From positions 1-64,000 of the forward strand of contig NZ_CAJHAZ010000004.1 of the NCBI RefSeq assembly GCF_904846525.1: DNA of 64,000 nt, in the 5' to 3' direction. Source of the stretch: Psychrobacter sp. 1044. GTDB taxonomy: Bacteria > Pseudomonadota > Gammaproteobacteria > Pseudomonadales > Moraxellaceae. Below the pieces are notes generated by a model. The model saw only the letters and a list, made by a program, of their open reading frames with translations, had not been told where the DNA came from and did no database searches. A program made the translations under genes and the position numbers. Below, in pieces: positions 9,355 to 19,786 of this stretch; the first letter of the stretch is position 1; every line of letters begins with the position of its first letter.

Positions 9355-10143
9355 ATGAGTTTATGTGAAATTGTACGTTTAGAAGGATATATCCAAAGTA
9401 CTTATCTTGCGGTATATCCAGATAAAATTATGCTGCTGGACGGTGGTTGCCGCCCTGATGTAGCGATGGTATTAGAGTATATTAGAACGACGTTACAGCG
9501 ACCAATCAGCGATCTAAAAGTCGTCGTGGTGACCCATATGCATCCTGATCATGCAGGCGGCGCTCATCAATTTAGAAAAGAGACGGGCTGTATCATTGTT
9601 TCGGCAGAAAAAAAGCGTCAATGGTATCGCGGTATCGGTGGGCATGCCATGCATTTTGTGGACATAAATCTTGCGCATTATGTGGCAAGGCGTCAAGGTC
9701 GCTCCCTTAAAAACCTGTATTATCCCGCTCATCTTACACCTGATATGACCGTTAAAGATGGGGATAGTGTGCCGAAATTTGATGAATGGCAAGTGCTGGA
9801 AACACCCGGACATACAGATCGTGACTTGTCTCTATTTCATGTACCAAGTCGGCAAGTCTATACGGCCGACCTCATTATCAAACTGCGTCATAAGTTTGTG
9901 GCGCCTTTTCCTATTTATGATCCTAAAGTCTATATTCAGTCACTACAAAGAATAAAGGCGTTAAAACCTTCTATGGTTATGATGGCACATGGGCGTGAGC
10001 TGGCAATAGATGCAGAAACGTTTGATATGCTGATTACGCAAGCACCCAAGCATCCACGGACGATCAAAGACACGATTAAGCATAAGCTACTGTGGCGAAA
10101 AGACGCTGATTTCACTATTTTTAAACGAAACCGTAAAAAATAA
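9355..10143 (+). CDS. MBL-fold metallo-hydrolase
   Basis: A 262-residue protein of the metallo-beta-lactamase fold. The metal-binding signature THMHPDHAGG lies near residue 60, a second His site is in ETPGHTDRDLS, an Asp in YTADLI, and a final His in MMAHGREL. Such proteins hydrolyse thioesters, lactones or phosphodiesters; the substrate cannot be given. ATG at 9355 is preferred over 9349 because AGGGA (9344-9348) is then 6 bases upstream. A two-way terminator follows. Confidence 0.85.
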   Translation: MSLCEIVRLEGYIQSTYLAVYPDKIMLLDGGCRPDVAMVLEYIRTTLQRPISDLKVVVVTHMHPDHAGGAHQFRKETGCIIVSAEKKRQWYRGIGGHAMHFVDINLAHYVARRQGRSLKNLYYPAHLTPDMTVKDGDSVPKFDEWQVLETPGHTDRDLSLFHVPSRQVYTADLIIKLRHKFVAPFPIYDPKVYIQSLQRIKALKPSMVMMAHGRELAIDAETFDMLITQAPKHPRTIKDTIKHKLLWRKDADFTIFKRNRKK

Positions 10144-10157
10144 AGTGAAATTTTAAA

Positions 10158-10200
10158 CAAAAAAAAGCCCAGTCACTATTAATATAATGACTGGGTTTTC
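10158..10200. terminator. Bidirectional terminator
   Basis: CCCAGTCA (10168-10175) and TGACTGGG (10188-10195) form an 8-bp stem with a run of A before and TTTT after. It can end the MBL-fold gene on the plus strand and the tRNA-Lys transcript on the minus strand, which also has a long T run there. Confidence 0.85.
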
Positions 10201-10325
10201 TAAATATGGTGGGCCGACCGCGACTCGAACGCGGGACCAATTGATTAAAAGTCAACTGCTCTACCAACTGAGCTATCGGCCCTGAAGAGTGTATAAAAAA
10301 AGCATGGCTTTTTTAACTCTGCAAG
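10200..10325. repeat. 126-bp direct repeat, copy 1 (tRNA-Lys unit)
   Basis: The stretch from CTAAATATGG to ACTCTGCAAG is identical, by eye, to 10436-10561. It contains the tRNA-Lys gene, its CCA end and about 40 bases of leader. In the direction of transcription the leader holds a hairpin, AAAAAAGC / GCTTTTTT, flanked by AGAGT and ACTCT that can extend the stem. Confidence 0.9.
10207..10282 (-). tRNA. tRNA-Lys (anticodon UUU), copy 1
   Basis: On the minus strand the 76-base sequence starts GGGCCGAT and ends with ATCGGCCC-type pairing plus an encoded CCA. It has the D-loop GGTAGAGCAG, the anticodon loop with TTT read as CTTTTAA, and the T loop GTTCGAGTC. It is the downstream one of two identical genes in one likely transcript. 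Confidence 0.95.
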
Positions 10326-10435
10326 TGAATTTACAGCTTCGTAAATTCGGTGAAGTTTTCTAAAAGAAAGCTTCTTAAACTTTGTTACTTATTATGCCAA
10401 TACCTGATAGGGCAATGTACATAACAAGCATAATA

Positions 10436-10561
10436 CTAAATATGGTGGGCCGACCGCGACTCGAACGCGGGACCAATTGATTAAAAGTCAACTGCTCTAC
10501 CAACTGAGCTATCGGCCCTGAAGAGTGTATAAAAAAAGCATGGCTTTTTTAACTCTGCAAG
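10436..10561. repeat. 126-bp direct repeat, copy 2 (tRNA-Lys unit)
   Basis: Second copy of the unit at 10200-10325, offset by 236 bases. The 110-bp spacer between the copies is not repeated, so the duplication covers the tRNA, its leader hairpin and a few 3' bases only. Confidence 0.9.
10443..10518 (-). tRNA. tRNA-Lys (anticodon UUU), copy 2
   Basis: Identical in all 76 positions to the tRNA-Lys at 10207-10282, with encoded CCA. It is the promoter-proximal gene on the minus strand. Lys(UUU) reads both AAA and AAG, and a double gene fits the AT-leaning coding sequence of this genome. Confidence 0.95.
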
Positions 10562-10852
10562 ATAAATTTCCTTAAAGGCAAACTTATTAAAACTAGACAT
10601 CTAAAAAATGTCTTTAAACTTAATTTTTAATATTAGGTCAATTAACATTAAAAGAGGCATTAAGTTTGTTTCAACGTTTAAAGAATTTCTATCCCTAAAC
10701 GTGAGAGCACATTATATACACTATCAGCACAATTACAACCCCGTAATATAAAAAAAGTGTAATTAAAGTAAAAAATATGCATTTTATTGACGTTTATCAG
10801 TGAATTTAAAGGAAATGCCGTATTCGACTGTCTGATATTTGGCAAATAGCGG
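10519..10852 (-). promoter_or_regulatory. Gene-free region upstream of tRNA-Lys pair
   Basis: This 334-bp stretch between the tRNA genes and the 3' end of macB holds no convincing gene; the short minus-strand frame at 10678-10875 overlaps macB and looks random. On the minus strand TTGACC (complement of 10636-10641) followed 17 bases later by TTTAAA is a possible tRNA promoter. No clear macB terminator was found. Confidence 0.35.
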
Positions 10853-12904
10853 TTAATCTCTAGAAAGTGCTTCAACAGGATCTAACTTGGCGGCGTTACG
10901 TGCTGGTAAAAAGCCGAAGACAACGCCAATCAAGGTTGAACAAATAAAAGCAGCAATGATAGAAGTTGGTGAGTAAATCACTTTAAAGCTATCACCAGAA
11001 AAATTATTAATGATTTCACCGATAGCAAACGCTACTCCAATACCTAATAAGCCGCCCAAAATACAGACGAGTACGGCTTCTATCAAAAACTGCTGCATGA
11101 TATCGTTTTGACGAGCCCCAACAGCCATACGTACACCAATTTCATTAGTACGTTCCGTGACCGATACTAGCATAATATTCATCACACCAATACCACCAAC
11201 GATCAATGAGATGACAGCAACCGATGAGATGAGCAGTGTCATAGTACCTGTAGTTGATTCAATGGTCTGACGAATAGAGTCTGAGTTAATAATATTAAAA
11301 TCATCTTTACCATGGCGACCTTCTATTATGTCGGAAATAGCTGACTCAGCTACACTAGATGAGACACTATCATCTAACAGTGCTATAAAACTATCAATAT
11401 TTGCACTACCAGTTATACGTGACATCACAGTGGTATAAGGCATATATATGACAGGTGTCGTGCTACTTGGTCCAAAGCCACCGTCGCTTGCCTCAAGGAC
11501 GCCAACCACGCGTCCAGGCACACTACCGATGAGTATGACTTCGCCGATAGGGTTATCTATATCTGCAAAAAAAGCACTCTTGGCATTGTCATCGATAATA
11601 ATATCTTGACTGCGAAGGTCGATACTTTGCGAATCGAAACCTTGACCTAATGCCAGCGTCTCACCAGTGACCTCTAGATAATACTCACCAACACCATTGA
11701 TGGTCGAGTCTTCCTGCACGCTGCGATAGCGTACACTAGAGCTGGTATTGACTTGAGGGCTCACATTGATAACATACGGTTGACTGCTGACCGCTTCTGC
11801 ATCTTCTGGTGTGAGGTTGTCGTCATTATATTTACGTCGCGGGTCGCCTCTAGGGTAGCCGTCATTCACTGTTATAGTATTGGTTCCTAGCGAGCTAATA
11901 TTTGCGAGAATTTGCTGCTGAGAGCCTTGACCAAGACCAACGATAGACACAACCGCAGCGATACCGATGATAATACCTAACATAGTCAGCAAGGTGCGCA
12001 TCTTGTGTGCACGCATGGCAAGTAAGGACATTTTAAAAGCTTCGAGCAAACGATCCACAAAACTGCCAAAGGCACTTTTACGATGTCCACCAAGGATAGA
12101 TTCTGGGTGTTGAGTTGTCGGTTTATAATGCTCAGTTTTATAATCAGCAATGACGTAGCCATCTTTTAACTCAATAACCCGTTCGGCTTGGGCGGCAAGT
12201 TTTGGATCATGAGTGACCATGATAATAGTATGACCTTTAGCATTTAGATCATGCAAGATCGCCATCACATCTTCGCCAGATTTGCTATCTAGCGCGCCAG
12301 TTGGCTCATCAGCTAAGATGACATCGCCACCATTCATCAGAGCGCGAGCAACAGAAACACGCTGTTGTTGGCCGCCTGAGAGCTGGCTAGGACGATTATT
12401 TACCTTTTCACCAAGACCTAGATCAGTCAAGAGCTTTTCTGCGCGATTGATTCGTGCCTCAGTGTTCATACCAGCATATACGGCAGGGACGGCAACGTTA
12501 TCTTTAGCGCTAATGTCACCAAGCAGGTGGTAGCGCTGAAAGATAAAGCCAAAATGCTCTCGGCGTAACTCAGCCAATTCATCTGCCTCTAGCTTGTTTG
12601 CTGATTGGCCATAAATCTTATAGTCACCTGCTGTCGCCTGATCTAAGCAACCCAAGATATTCATTAGGGTAGACTTACCAGAGCCAGATTGCCCGATAAT
12701 CGCGACCATTTCACCTTGATTAATCGTTAAATTAACCTCGTGCAATACGCGAATGGTTTGCTCGCCGGCAGCAAACTCTCGAATAATACCCGACAGCTCC
12801 ATAATTGGCTTGTCAGCGGTAGCTGCAGTATCATTCGGTGAGTTGGTTTCTATCGAAGCGCTAGTGCTGTCAGTCGGCTGTTTAGTAGATTGAGATATAG
12901 TCAT
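10853..12904 (-). CDS. macB: MacB-type ABC exporter (fused ATPase-permease)
   Basis: A 683-residue inner-membrane protein. The N-terminal half is an ABC ATPase with Walker A GQSGSGKS, signature [15 protein letters not shown], Walker [13 protein letters not shown] and the switch His in MVTHDPK. The second half has a transmembrane helix near [22 protein letters not shown], a periplasmic domain and three C-terminal helices, as in MacB. MacB works with MacA and an outer-membrane TolC channel to export macrolides, peptides or other substrates. The TTG 57 bases upstream (12961) lacks a ribosome site, so ATG at 12904 is preferred. macA lies 90 bases upstream. Confidence 0.93.
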   Translation of the reverse strand: MTISQSTKQPTDSTSASIETNSPNDTAATADKPIMELSGIIREFAAGEQTIRVLHEVNLTINQGEMVAIIGQSGSGKSTLMNILGCLDQATAGDYKIYGQSANKLEADELAELRREHFGFIFQRYHLLGDISAKDNVAVPAVYAGMNTEARINRAEKLLTDLGLGEKVNNRPSQLSGGQQQRVSVARALMNGGDVILADEPTGALDSKSGEDVMAILHDLNAKGHTIIMVTHDPKLAAQAERVIELKDGYVIADYKTEHYKPTTQHPESILGGHRKSAFGSFVDRLLEAFKMSLLAMRAHKMRTLLTMLGIIIGIAAVVSIVGLGQGSQQQILANISSLGTNTITVNDGYPRGDPRRKYNDDNLTPEDAEAVSSQPYVINVSPQVNTSSSVRYRSVQEDSTINGVGEYYLEVTGETLALGQGFDSQSIDLRSQDIIIDDNAKSAFFADIDNPIGEVILIGSVPGRVVGVLEASDGGFGPSSTTPVIYMPYTTVMSRITGSANIDSFIALLDDSVSSSVAESAISDIIEGRHGKDDFNIINSDSIRQTIESTTGTMTLLISSVAVISLIVGGIGVMNIMLVSVTERTNEIGVRMAVGARQNDIMQQFLIEAVLVCILGGLLGIGVAFAIGEIINNFSGDSFKVIYSPTSIIAAFICSTLIGVVFGFLPARNAAKLDPVEALSRD

Positions 12905-12994
12905 AGCAATGTCTTTAATCAAAGATAGTGAGTGTCGTAAGAAAAGGGCTAAGTTGCTCAAGCCCTTTTATCGTTAACATAGTCAAAGAATTAA

Positions 12995-14335
12995 TTACAT
13001 CCTTGGAGTACCACCAGGTATACGAGTACGACCACCACCTTTACCTGAAGCATTGGCACTACCTTCGCCGATGATGACTTGCTCACCTTCCTTCACACCA
13101 CTCAAAATTTGCGCATTTACTCGGTTATCAATGCCCACTTCTACTGTGCGAGGTTCTACTGTGCCGTCATCATTTAGTACGCGTACAACCTTGCTGGTTT
13201 TTGCTTGACCTTCAGTTTGATTTCTCGCGGGTCTTTCTTGTATGGCTGCTGATGGCACAAGCAACGCTTCTTTGGCTTGATCGATGATGATATAAATCTG
13301 GGCGGTCATATCAATACGAAATAATCGCTCAGGGTTAGCTACTTCTACGTAGCCAACATAGTAGATTGCAGAATCGGTTGAGCTGGTCTTGCTAATTTCC
13401 TCAGGTGCCGGCTCAATAGCTGTCAGTGTCGCATCATACTGCTTGTCTGGATTACCGATGATATTAAAGTAGGCGGGCATACCAGCATTGACATTGATAA
13501 CATCGGCTTCGGAGATTTGTGCGTTGATTCTAACAGTAGACAAATCTGCTAAAGTTACGATGGTCGGGGCTGTTTGATTGGCATTGACCGTCGTGCCTTG
13601 CTCTGTGGTCACTGAGACGACAGTACCTGATATTGGTGCGCGAATCGTTGTATAGCTAAGGTCTTCTTGAGCCGTTGCGACATTGGTTTGAGACTTTCGT
13701 AATGCTGCTTGTTGGCTATTAATGTTTGCAGTGGCTGTTGCAATGGCGGCTTGTGCCGTATCAATAGCAGCGCGTGCATTGGCGACCGCTGCCTGCGCTG
13801 TTTGAACTTTTGTTGCCTGTGTATCGTAATCCTGTTGTGATATCGCATCGATAGCGAGTAGTCCTTGCAGGCGTGAAAAATCAGACTGTGCTTGTTTAAG
13901 CTCAGACTGACGGCTGGCAAGATCAGCATAGGCACTTTTTAGACTAGCTTGTTTGCTTAACGACTCTGCTTGCGCACTTTGTAGCGCGGCTTCGCTTTGC
14001 TCAAGACTGGCTTGTTCATTGCTCAGGCTGTTCTTCTGAGTCACTTGATCAATCTGTGCAATCAAATCGCCTTGTTTCACCTCGTCACCCACTTCTACAT
14101 AGAGGTTTGTGACCTCACCAGAAACCTGTGCACCGACATCAACGGTATTAAGTGCTTTAACTTTACCTGATGCCATGACATTATTTTCGATATCACCAAC
14201 CTCAACAGGTGCGGTTAAATAACTGGGTTTTTCTTCTTCTGGTTTTAAAAAAGTATAGGCCAAAGCCCCTAATGCTACGATGATTAAGGCGATGACACCC
14301 CATTTGATAGCAGACTTTTTGCTTATTTTTCGCAT
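12995..14335 (-). CDS. macA: MacA-type periplasmic adaptor protein
   Basis: A 446-residue membrane-fusion protein. One N-terminal membrane anchor (WGVIALIIVALGALAYTFL) is followed by the split biotinyl-lipoyl domain (VSGEVTNLYVEVGDEVKQG and APISGTVVSVTTEQGTTV), a long Ala/Gln-rich coiled-coil hairpin between them (about residues 100-220), and beta-barrel and membrane-proximal domains. A glycine/arginine-rich tail closes the protein. It bridges MacB to an outer-membrane channel. No TolC homologue is encoded nearby. The gene is divergent from the Imm63-like gene. Confidence 0.93.
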   Translation of the reverse strand: MRKISKKSAIKWGVIALIIVALGALAYTFLKPEEEKPSYLTAPVEVGDIENNVMASGKVKALNTVDVGAQVSGEVTNLYVEVGDEVKQGDLIAQIDQVTQKNSLSNEQASLEQSEAALQSAQAESLSKQASLKSAYADLASRQSELKQAQSDFSRLQGLLAIDAISQQDYDTQATKVQTAQAAVANARAAIDTAQAAIATATANINSQQAALRKSQTNVATAQEDLSYTTIRAPISGTVVSVTTEQGTTVNANQTAPTIVTLADLSTVRINAQISEADVINVNAGMPAYFNIIGNPDKQYDATLTAIEPAPEEISKTSSTDSAIYYVGYVEVANPERLFRIDMTAQIYIIIDQAKEALLVPSAAIQERPARNQTEGQAKTSKVVRVLNDDGTVEPRTVEVGIDNRVNAQILSGVKEGEQVIIGEGSANASGKGGGRTRIPGGTPRM

Positions 14336-14488
14336 AACAACAATCCAGTCACAATTAAATCAAGTGTAGATATAGTAGAGACTTCACCTGCAAAAGGGAA
14401 CGGAAATTAGTTTACGAAAGGTTAAGAAGTTCAGCAGTAGAGATAAGGCAGACTATATTATGGAAATAATAAACAAAGGAAGAATGTA

Positions 14489-14902
14489 ATGTTAAACCAT
14501 CAGCAAATTCAAAAAATAATTAACGATTATAGTAAAAAGATAGGGCTAAATATTGATGATGTTATTTTAAGAGATATGCCTTCTGGATTTGGTGAGCCAC
14601 ACTTGGAGATAAGCGGTGGCTATTACCACTATGTAATATGTGAGCGCGGTAGTGAGTTATCTAGAGAATCTTTTTTAGATGTAGATGATTTCATTTATGA
14701 GTTTTTTGAGATGGTAACGTCTAGGGTAGCAGGCGAGTATGAGCAAGAGAATAGTGTCATGAGTGAAGATCAAAGAGTTATACGCTTTAATAAGCAAATT
14801 GAACTTATAACGCAGCTAAATCATGAATGGGGTAGAAAAAAAGAAGCAGATATAACAGAAACTTTAAAAAACTTTCCTTATTCAGTTAATAACAGAACTT
14901 AG
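14489..14902 (+). CDS. Imm63-like immunity protein (orphan)
   Basis: A 137-residue acidic cytoplasmic protein. The order of blocks (N-terminal helix, SGFGEPHLEISGGYYHYV, CERGSELSRESF, the DVDDFIYEFFEMVTSRVA helix, LNHEWGRKKEADI near the end) matches my memory of the Imm63 family of polymorphic-toxin immunity proteins. AAGGAAG stands 4-5 bases before the ATG. It is AT-rich and flanked by macA and holA, with no toxin, secretion gene or Rhs core nearby. The family call is from pattern memory; which toxin it would block is unknown. Confidence 0.7.
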   Translation: MLNHQQIQKIINDYSKKIGLNIDDVILRDMPSGFGEPHLEISGGYYHYVICERGSELSRESFLDVDDFIYEFFEMVTSRVAGEYEQENSVMSEDQRVIRFNKQIELITQLNHEWGRKKEADITETLKNFPYSVNNRT

Positions 14903-14947
14903 GATAAGAAAACTTGGCTAAATAAGTTATTGAATTTTTTCAACCAA

Positions 14948-16021
14948 TCAAACGGCAAACAGCCGCTTACCTGATAACTCAAGCGCTGCCTGCAATAATA
15001 ACTCCCACGCTGGCTGACGCACGAGTCCTTTGATGGCTTGGTCACATTTATAAAGCAGGGCAGGCCATTCAGCCGTTTGAGTTTTTGACTGGCGACGGCA
15101 TGCTTGCTGGTACAACCCTTGTTTGCTACGCCAAATGCCTAGGCTTTGTGGGTCTTGCCCATCCATCAATTGCATAATTTGCCGCATGTCTTTACTAACC
15201 GCCCATAATACCAAGGTGGTTGGCTCGTCGGTGGCTTTCAGCTGAAACATGATTTTAGCGACTTGCGTGCTGTTACCGGCAAGCATGGCATCCGATAAAT
15301 CAAAGACGCTAAACTGTGCATCACTGACCAACGCAGCTTGTAGATCCTTAATGTCTAAGGCAACATTGTTTGGAAGTTGTGTAGAGTGCTCAGTCTGTTG
15401 ACTAGCCTCAATATTCTTAGCGACTAACTGCGGCGCAAATAAGTAGGAGAGCCGCCATAAGGTCTGATAAGCGCTTAGCAGATGGTGCTCAGTATGCGAC
15501 ATAAGTAGCTGCCACGCCTCTTGCGATAGCCGTAAACCAAACTGCTGAGCCTGTATTTGTAATAGCTGCTGTCGTTGCTGCTCATTATATAAATTGCAAT
15601 CAATGACATGACCATATTGAGCAAATGGCGTAAACCACTTGCTGCTTTGCGCTCGTTTGTCTTGCTTGGGCGTGAGCCATAATAAACTATGACTGTGCGT
15701 CCCTGTTTGAGCTTCAACGGCAAAGCGCTCAAGCTCAGTGATGACCGCCTTGTCAGGCTTATGATTACCCGTCACGATGAGTGCACTGGCATCATCAAAT
15801 AAAGACTGGCTACCAAGCTCTGACAATACTTCTTGCCAGCTCTTGACCGATATCAGCTCAATACGCTTGATCGCGTAATTCTGCGCGCGCCAATGTGGTC
15901 GCAGGGCATCGATGAGCCATTGACTGAGTAGTGGCTCATCACCATGCGCCAGCCACAAGCCCGCGACTGCAACGGAAGGCTGTAGTAGCTTTGGGTAGGC
16001 TTGTATAAAGGTATCTTGCAT
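14948..16021 (-). CDS. holA: DNA polymerase III subunit delta
   Basis: A 357-residue clamp-loader subunit that opens the beta sliding clamp. The N-terminal AWLAHGDEPLLSQWLIDALR pattern corresponds to the HolA nucleotide-fold start, IVTGNHKPDKAVITELE follows, and the C-terminal helical domain ends in LLLQAALELSGKRL. Length is typical. It lies 58 bases after lptE, the conserved leuS-lptE-holA order. No good ribosome site precedes the ATG, so translation may depend on the upstream cistron. Confidence 0.92.
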   Translation of the reverse strand: MQDTFIQAYPKLLQPSVAVAGLWLAHGDEPLLSQWLIDALRPHWRAQNYAIKRIELISVKSWQEVLSELGSQSLFDDASALIVTGNHKPDKAVITELERFAVEAQTGTHSHSLLWLTPKQDKRAQSSKWFTPFAQYGHVIDCNLYNEQQRQQLLQIQAQQFGLRLSQEAWQLLMSHTEHHLLSAYQTLWRLSYLFAPQLVAKNIEASQQTEHSTQLPNNVALDIKDLQAALVSDAQFSVFDLSDAMLAGNSTQVAKIMFQLKATDEPTTLVLWAVSKDMRQIMQLMDGQDPQSLGIWRSKQGLYQQACRRQSKTQTAEWPALLYKCDQAIKGLVRQPAWELLLQAALELSGKRLFAV

Positions 16022-16079
16022 AGGGTAATAAGTACACAGATTGATGAAAATAAACGTGGAATGTGTTGCGCATTATAAA

Positions 16080-16799
16080 CTATGGGTTTGGCACCACCAC
16101 CGCGATCGATGTTGAGCCATTACCGCTTTGCACAGATTGTCTGACTCCAGAAGAGCTGATCTTTGGTAGGGAGATGGCGACATATTGATCAGTAATTCGG
16201 CGTGCCAAACTGTCATAGAGCCAGTCACGAATTTGATCGCCTTGCTGATCATCAGTGCTCACCGATGCTTCATTATATTGATAGCTACGCTCGACTTGGA
16301 TGGGGTTGCTTAGCGTAATTGGTTTACCATTTTCCATCGTCTGATAGCTAACATCTGCTGAAAGTACCAAACGGATCTCTGTCAAGACACCGACCAGCTC
16401 ATAACGCTTAAAACGGACGTTATTGATGGTGATAGCGGCAATGGGTTCAGCACTTGCTTGTTTGTTATTGTTCGCAACATCAGCTGCTGTCATGTTGTCA
16501 ATGACATCAACACCTAAAGTTTTTAGGCGTCTTGTCAATGGCAGCTTAAGCGGAAATGAGGTGCGATTGTCTTCGAGAATCACGGCTGTTTTGGCGACAT
16601 CAAGCAGCATTGGTGCGTCATAGCCACGTAATTGAAAGCCGCAGCCACTAATAGCTGCCGTTGCACCTAGTAGCGTAAACATTGGCAGGGCAGTCAGAAA
16701 AGCCGCCGCCAGTTTTTGTCCGTTTGATTTTTTAGCAAAAGCGTCTTTTTTGCTTAAGCTGGCTTTGGGGGACTGACCTGCTCGATATTTATACGACAT
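16080..16799 (-). CDS. lptE: LPS-assembly lipoprotein LptE
   Basis: A 239-residue lipoprotein that plugs the LptD barrel and helps deliver lipopolysaccharide to the outer surface. The lipobox is ISGC with the acylated Cys at C53, followed by GFQLRGYD, a hallmark of LptE. The signal peptide has an unusually long charged lead (about 30 residues), yet AGGA sits 8 bases before this ATG, supporting the start. The gene follows leuS and precedes holA. Confidence 0.9.
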   Translation of the reverse strand: MSYKYRAGQSPKASLSKKDAFAKKSNGQKLAAAFLTALPMFTLLGATAAISGCGFQLRGYDAPMLLDVAKTAVILEDNRTSFPLKLPLTRRLKTLGVDVIDNMTAADVANNNKQASAEPIAAITINNVRFKRYELVGVLTEIRLVLSADVSYQTMENGKPITLSNPIQVERSYQYNEASVSTDDQQGDQIRDWLYDSLARRITDQYVAISLPKISSSGVRQSVQSGNGSTSIAVVVPNP

Positions 16800-16819
16800 A
16801 ATCGCTATCCTAATATTAT

Positions 16820-16866
16820 AAAAAGGCTCAGACTATTCATTAAACTAATAAAAAGTACTGAGCCTA
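16820..16866 (-). terminator. Possible leaky terminator between leuS and lptE
   Basis: GGCTCAG (16825-16831) and CTGAGCC (16858-16864) form a 7-bp stem with a 26-nt loop. Read on the minus strand the second arm is followed by a run of T. It lies in the 73-base leuS-lptE gap and may partly end leuS transcription. Confidence 0.45.
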
Positions 16867-16872
16867 AAAAAT

Positions 16873-19560
16873 CTAGCCTACCACCACGATGTTTACCAGC
16901 TTATTAGGGACGACGATTTCTTTTTTGATGTCGCCAGTCAAGAATTTTGCCACACTTTCCATTGAACGTGCTTGTGCTTTTAGCTGTTCTGGATCGCTAT
17001 TTGGGGCTACATCCATTTTACCGCGCATTTTACCATTGACCTGTACTACCATCGTGATCATATCTTGTACCAGAGCGCTTTTATCAACTTCTGGATAATT
17101 CAAGGTAATGGTATCTAAACCCAATTGCTCAAGTAAATGTTCACCAATGTGCGGCGCATATACGGATAGCATAATCAGCAGATCCGTCAATGCCTCATGC
17201 TGTACCTGTAGGTCTTGCTTGCTATTGGCCTTAAAGCCAGTCAGCTCGTTGGCAAGCTCCATCAAACTTGATACAGGCGTGTTCAATGCCAAACGATCAC
17301 CCAAATCACTATCAATTTTAGCAATGGTTTCATGAGTTTTACGGCGTAAGTTTTTGGCTTCTTTTCTTAAGCCATCAGTGCTCAAAGCTTCATTGTTCAG
17401 CGTCTCGACGCTTAAGTTCGCGGCAGTAAGCGCTTGCATGTGTTCAGCAGCAATACGCCATACTTTTTTGACGAAGTTATAAGGGCCTTTGAGCGCATCA
17501 TCTGACCATTCTAGCGTTTGATCCGCAGGTGCGGTGAAGAGCGTATAGAGACGAACGGTATCAGCGCCGTATTTATCGATGGTAATTTGCGGATCGACAC
17601 CGTTATTTTTTGACTTAGACATTTTTTCGATTTTGCCAATGGTCACAGGCTGCCCATCAGATTTTAAGATGGCTTTAATCGGCTGACCTCGTTCGTCATA
17701 GTCGATATCAATGTCTTCTGCAAAATAGTAAGTGGTACTGCCATCCGCATTTAGGCGATAGAATGTCCCTGCCAATACCATGCCTTGCGTCATCAAATTA
17801 GCAAACGGCTCATTTCCTGACACCAAGTCTTCATCACGCATCAGTTTATGGAAGAAGCGTGCATAAAGTAGATGCATTACCGCGTGCTCAACACCGCCGA
17901 TGTATTGATCGACAGGCAGCCACTTATTGGCGGCAGATTTATTGACCATGCTTTGCGCATCATTTGGGCTTGCAAAGCGTGCATAGTACCAGCTTGATTC
18001 CACAAAGGTATCAAAGGTATCAGTCTCGCGCTCAGCAGGATTACCGCATTTAGGACATGTCGTATTGACAAACTCTGGAATGTTTTTTAATGGATTTCCA
18101 CGGCCATCAGGAACGACATCAGTCGGTAAGACAACGGGCAAATCTTGCTCTTCGACAGGTACGGTACCGCAATGCTCACAGTTTACCATTGGGATAGGAC
18201 AGCCCCAATAACGCTGGCGAGAAACCCCCCAATCACGGAGACGGTATTGGATTTTTTTCTTAGCAAGCTCTTGTGGTTCTAGTTTGGTCAGCATCGCTTC
18301 AAATGCTTGCTCAAAGTCTAGCCCGTCAAATTCGCCTGAATTGACCAAAGTATTGCGTTCGGTATAAGCGCGATTAATCTCAGTATCGTTCGCCTTTGCA
18401 TCTGCTTCTAACGTATCGAAATAGCCGACAGGGATATCGATGACTTGTTTGATGGGTAAGCTGTATTTAATCGCAAACTCATAATCACGCTCATCATGAG
18501 CAGGGACAGCCATCACCGCGCCTGAGCCGTAGCTCATGAGTACATAGTTGGCAACCCATACTGGCACTTCTTCGCCAGTGAGTGGGTGCGTGACCGTAAG
18601 ACCAGTAGCCATACCGATTTTTTCAGCTTTAGCTAGGTCTGCTTCTGCAACTGAGCCTTTTTTGCAAAGCGCACAGAATTGCGCAATCGCTTCATCATGC
18701 TCAGCCGCATACTGCGCTAGCGGATGTTCGGCTGCGACCGCCACATAAGTCACACCCATCAAAGTATCAGGGCGAGTAGTGAACACATCTAACGTATTGG
18801 TCTCGCCAGCAAGCTCATAAGGGAAGTGTACTTCCATGCCTGCGCTGCGACCAATCCAGTTGCGCTGCATGGTCAATACTTCTGATGGCCAGTGACCTTC
18901 TAGCTGATCCAAATCATCGAGCAATTCGTCAGCATAATCAGTGATATTAAAGTAATACATCGGAATGTCGCGCTTTTCGACCGCAGCGCCACTACGCCAG
19001 CCTTTACCATCGATGACTTGCTCGTTGGCTAAGACGGTATTATCAACAGGATCCCAGTTGACGGTCGAAAGCTTTTTGTAGACCAAGCCTTTTTTGTATA
19101 GCTGTAAAAACAACCATTGCTCCCACTGATAATACTCAGGGCTGCAAGTAGCAAATTCACGTGACCAGTCAATAGACAAACCCAGTAATTTAAGCTGCGC
19201 GCGCATGCTGTCAATATTGGCAAACGTCCATTTGGCAGGTGGCGTCTGATTAGCAATCGCCGCGTTTTCTGCTGGCAAGCCAAAACCATCCCAGCCCATA
19301 GGCTGCATGACTTCATAGCCCTTGAGGCGATAGTAACGGCTCAGTACATCAGAGATGGTATAGTTACGCACGTGACCCATATGCAGCTTACCGCTTGGGT
19401 AAGGGAACATCGACAGCATATAGCGACTTGGCTTATCGCTTGGCTCATTGCTCACTTCAAAGCGTTTGTCAGTTGCCCATTTGGCTTGCTGCGCCGCTTC
19501 TATCGCTTGTGGGTTATAATGATTGTTTTCAGCTTGGTCAGATGTCACAGTATTGCTCAT
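16873..19560 (-). CDS. leuS: Leucyl-tRNA synthetase
   Basis: An 895-residue class I aminoacyl-tRNA synthetase charging tRNA-Leu. The HIGH-type motif is [16 protein letters not shown], the editing domain contains [14 protein letters not shown], a zinc-type CxxC pair appears in CPKCG, and the KMSKS loop is [12 protein letters not shown]. The reading frame continues 36 codons upstream, but the family start is MSNTVTSD at 19560. This is the first gene of the leuS-lptE-holA block. Confidence 0.97.
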   Translation of the reverse strand: MSNTVTSDQAENNHYNPQAIEAAQQAKWATDKRFEVSNEPSDKPSRYMLSMFPYPSGKLHMGHVRNYTISDVLSRYYRLKGYEVMQPMGWDGFGLPAENAAIANQTPPAKWTFANIDSMRAQLKLLGLSIDWSREFATCSPEYYQWEQWLFLQLYKKGLVYKKLSTVNWDPVDNTVLANEQVIDGKGWRSGAAVEKRDIPMYYFNITDYADELLDDLDQLEGHWPSEVLTMQRNWIGRSAGMEVHFPYELAGETNTLDVFTTRPDTLMGVTYVAVAAEHPLAQYAAEHDEAIAQFCALCKKGSVAEADLAKAEKIGMATGLTVTHPLTGEEVPVWVANYVLMSYGSGAVMAVPAHDERDYEFAIKYSLPIKQVIDIPVGYFDTLEADAKANDTEINRAYTERNTLVNSGEFDGLDFEQAFEAMLTKLEPQELAKKKIQYRLRDWGVSRQRYWGCPIPMVNCEHCGTVPVEEQDLPVVLPTDVVPDGRGNPLKNIPEFVNTTCPKCGNPAERETDTFDTFVESSWYYARFASPNDAQSMVNKSAANKWLPVDQYIGGVEHAVMHLLYARFFHKLMRDEDLVSGNEPFANLMTQGMVLAGTFYRLNADGSTTYYFAEDIDIDYDERGQPIKAILKSDGQPVTIGKIEKMSKSKNNGVDPQITIDKYGADTVRLYTLFTAPADQTLEWSDDALKGPYNFVKKVWRIAAEHMQALTAANLSVETLNNEALSTDGLRKEAKNLRRKTHETIAKIDSDLGDRLALNTPVSSLMELANELTGFKANSKQDLQVQHEALTDLLIMLSVYAPHIGEHLLEQLGLDTITLNYPEVDKSALVQDMITMVVQVNGKMRGKMDVAPNSDPEQLKAQARSMESVAKFLTGDIKKEIVVPNKLVNIVVVG

Positions 19561-19786
19561 AGTTGGCTCGAGATTGATTAATACGAATAAATTGGGTGAA
19601 ATTTCACAATGCCATAGCATAGCGTAATTTGGCGAAAATTGCGACGATATGATAGGGCGTTTACGCATGACGAAGAATACAAATTTGAAAATTTGAGCGG
19701 GTTTTTAATGTTTTGGCTATCATAAACCAAATACCCATAGGCTTAGGTATAATAAACAGAATAATGATCATTGATTTGGAGTTTTT

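Noticed and set aside
10200..10561. tRNA-Lys repeats as phage or island attachment sites
   Set aside because: Only 110 bp separate the copies, no integrase is nearby, and the repeat covers the whole tRNA and leader; tandem duplication explains it better.
10678..10875. 65-residue minus-strand open frame beside macB
   Set aside because: It overlaps the macB 3' end, lacks a ribosome site and has no recognisable protein pattern; it lies in AT-rich DNA where such frames arise by chance.
12904..12961. Longer MacB N terminus from TTG at 12961
   Set aside because: No proper ribosome site, and the added residues do not fit the family start; ATG 12904 was used.
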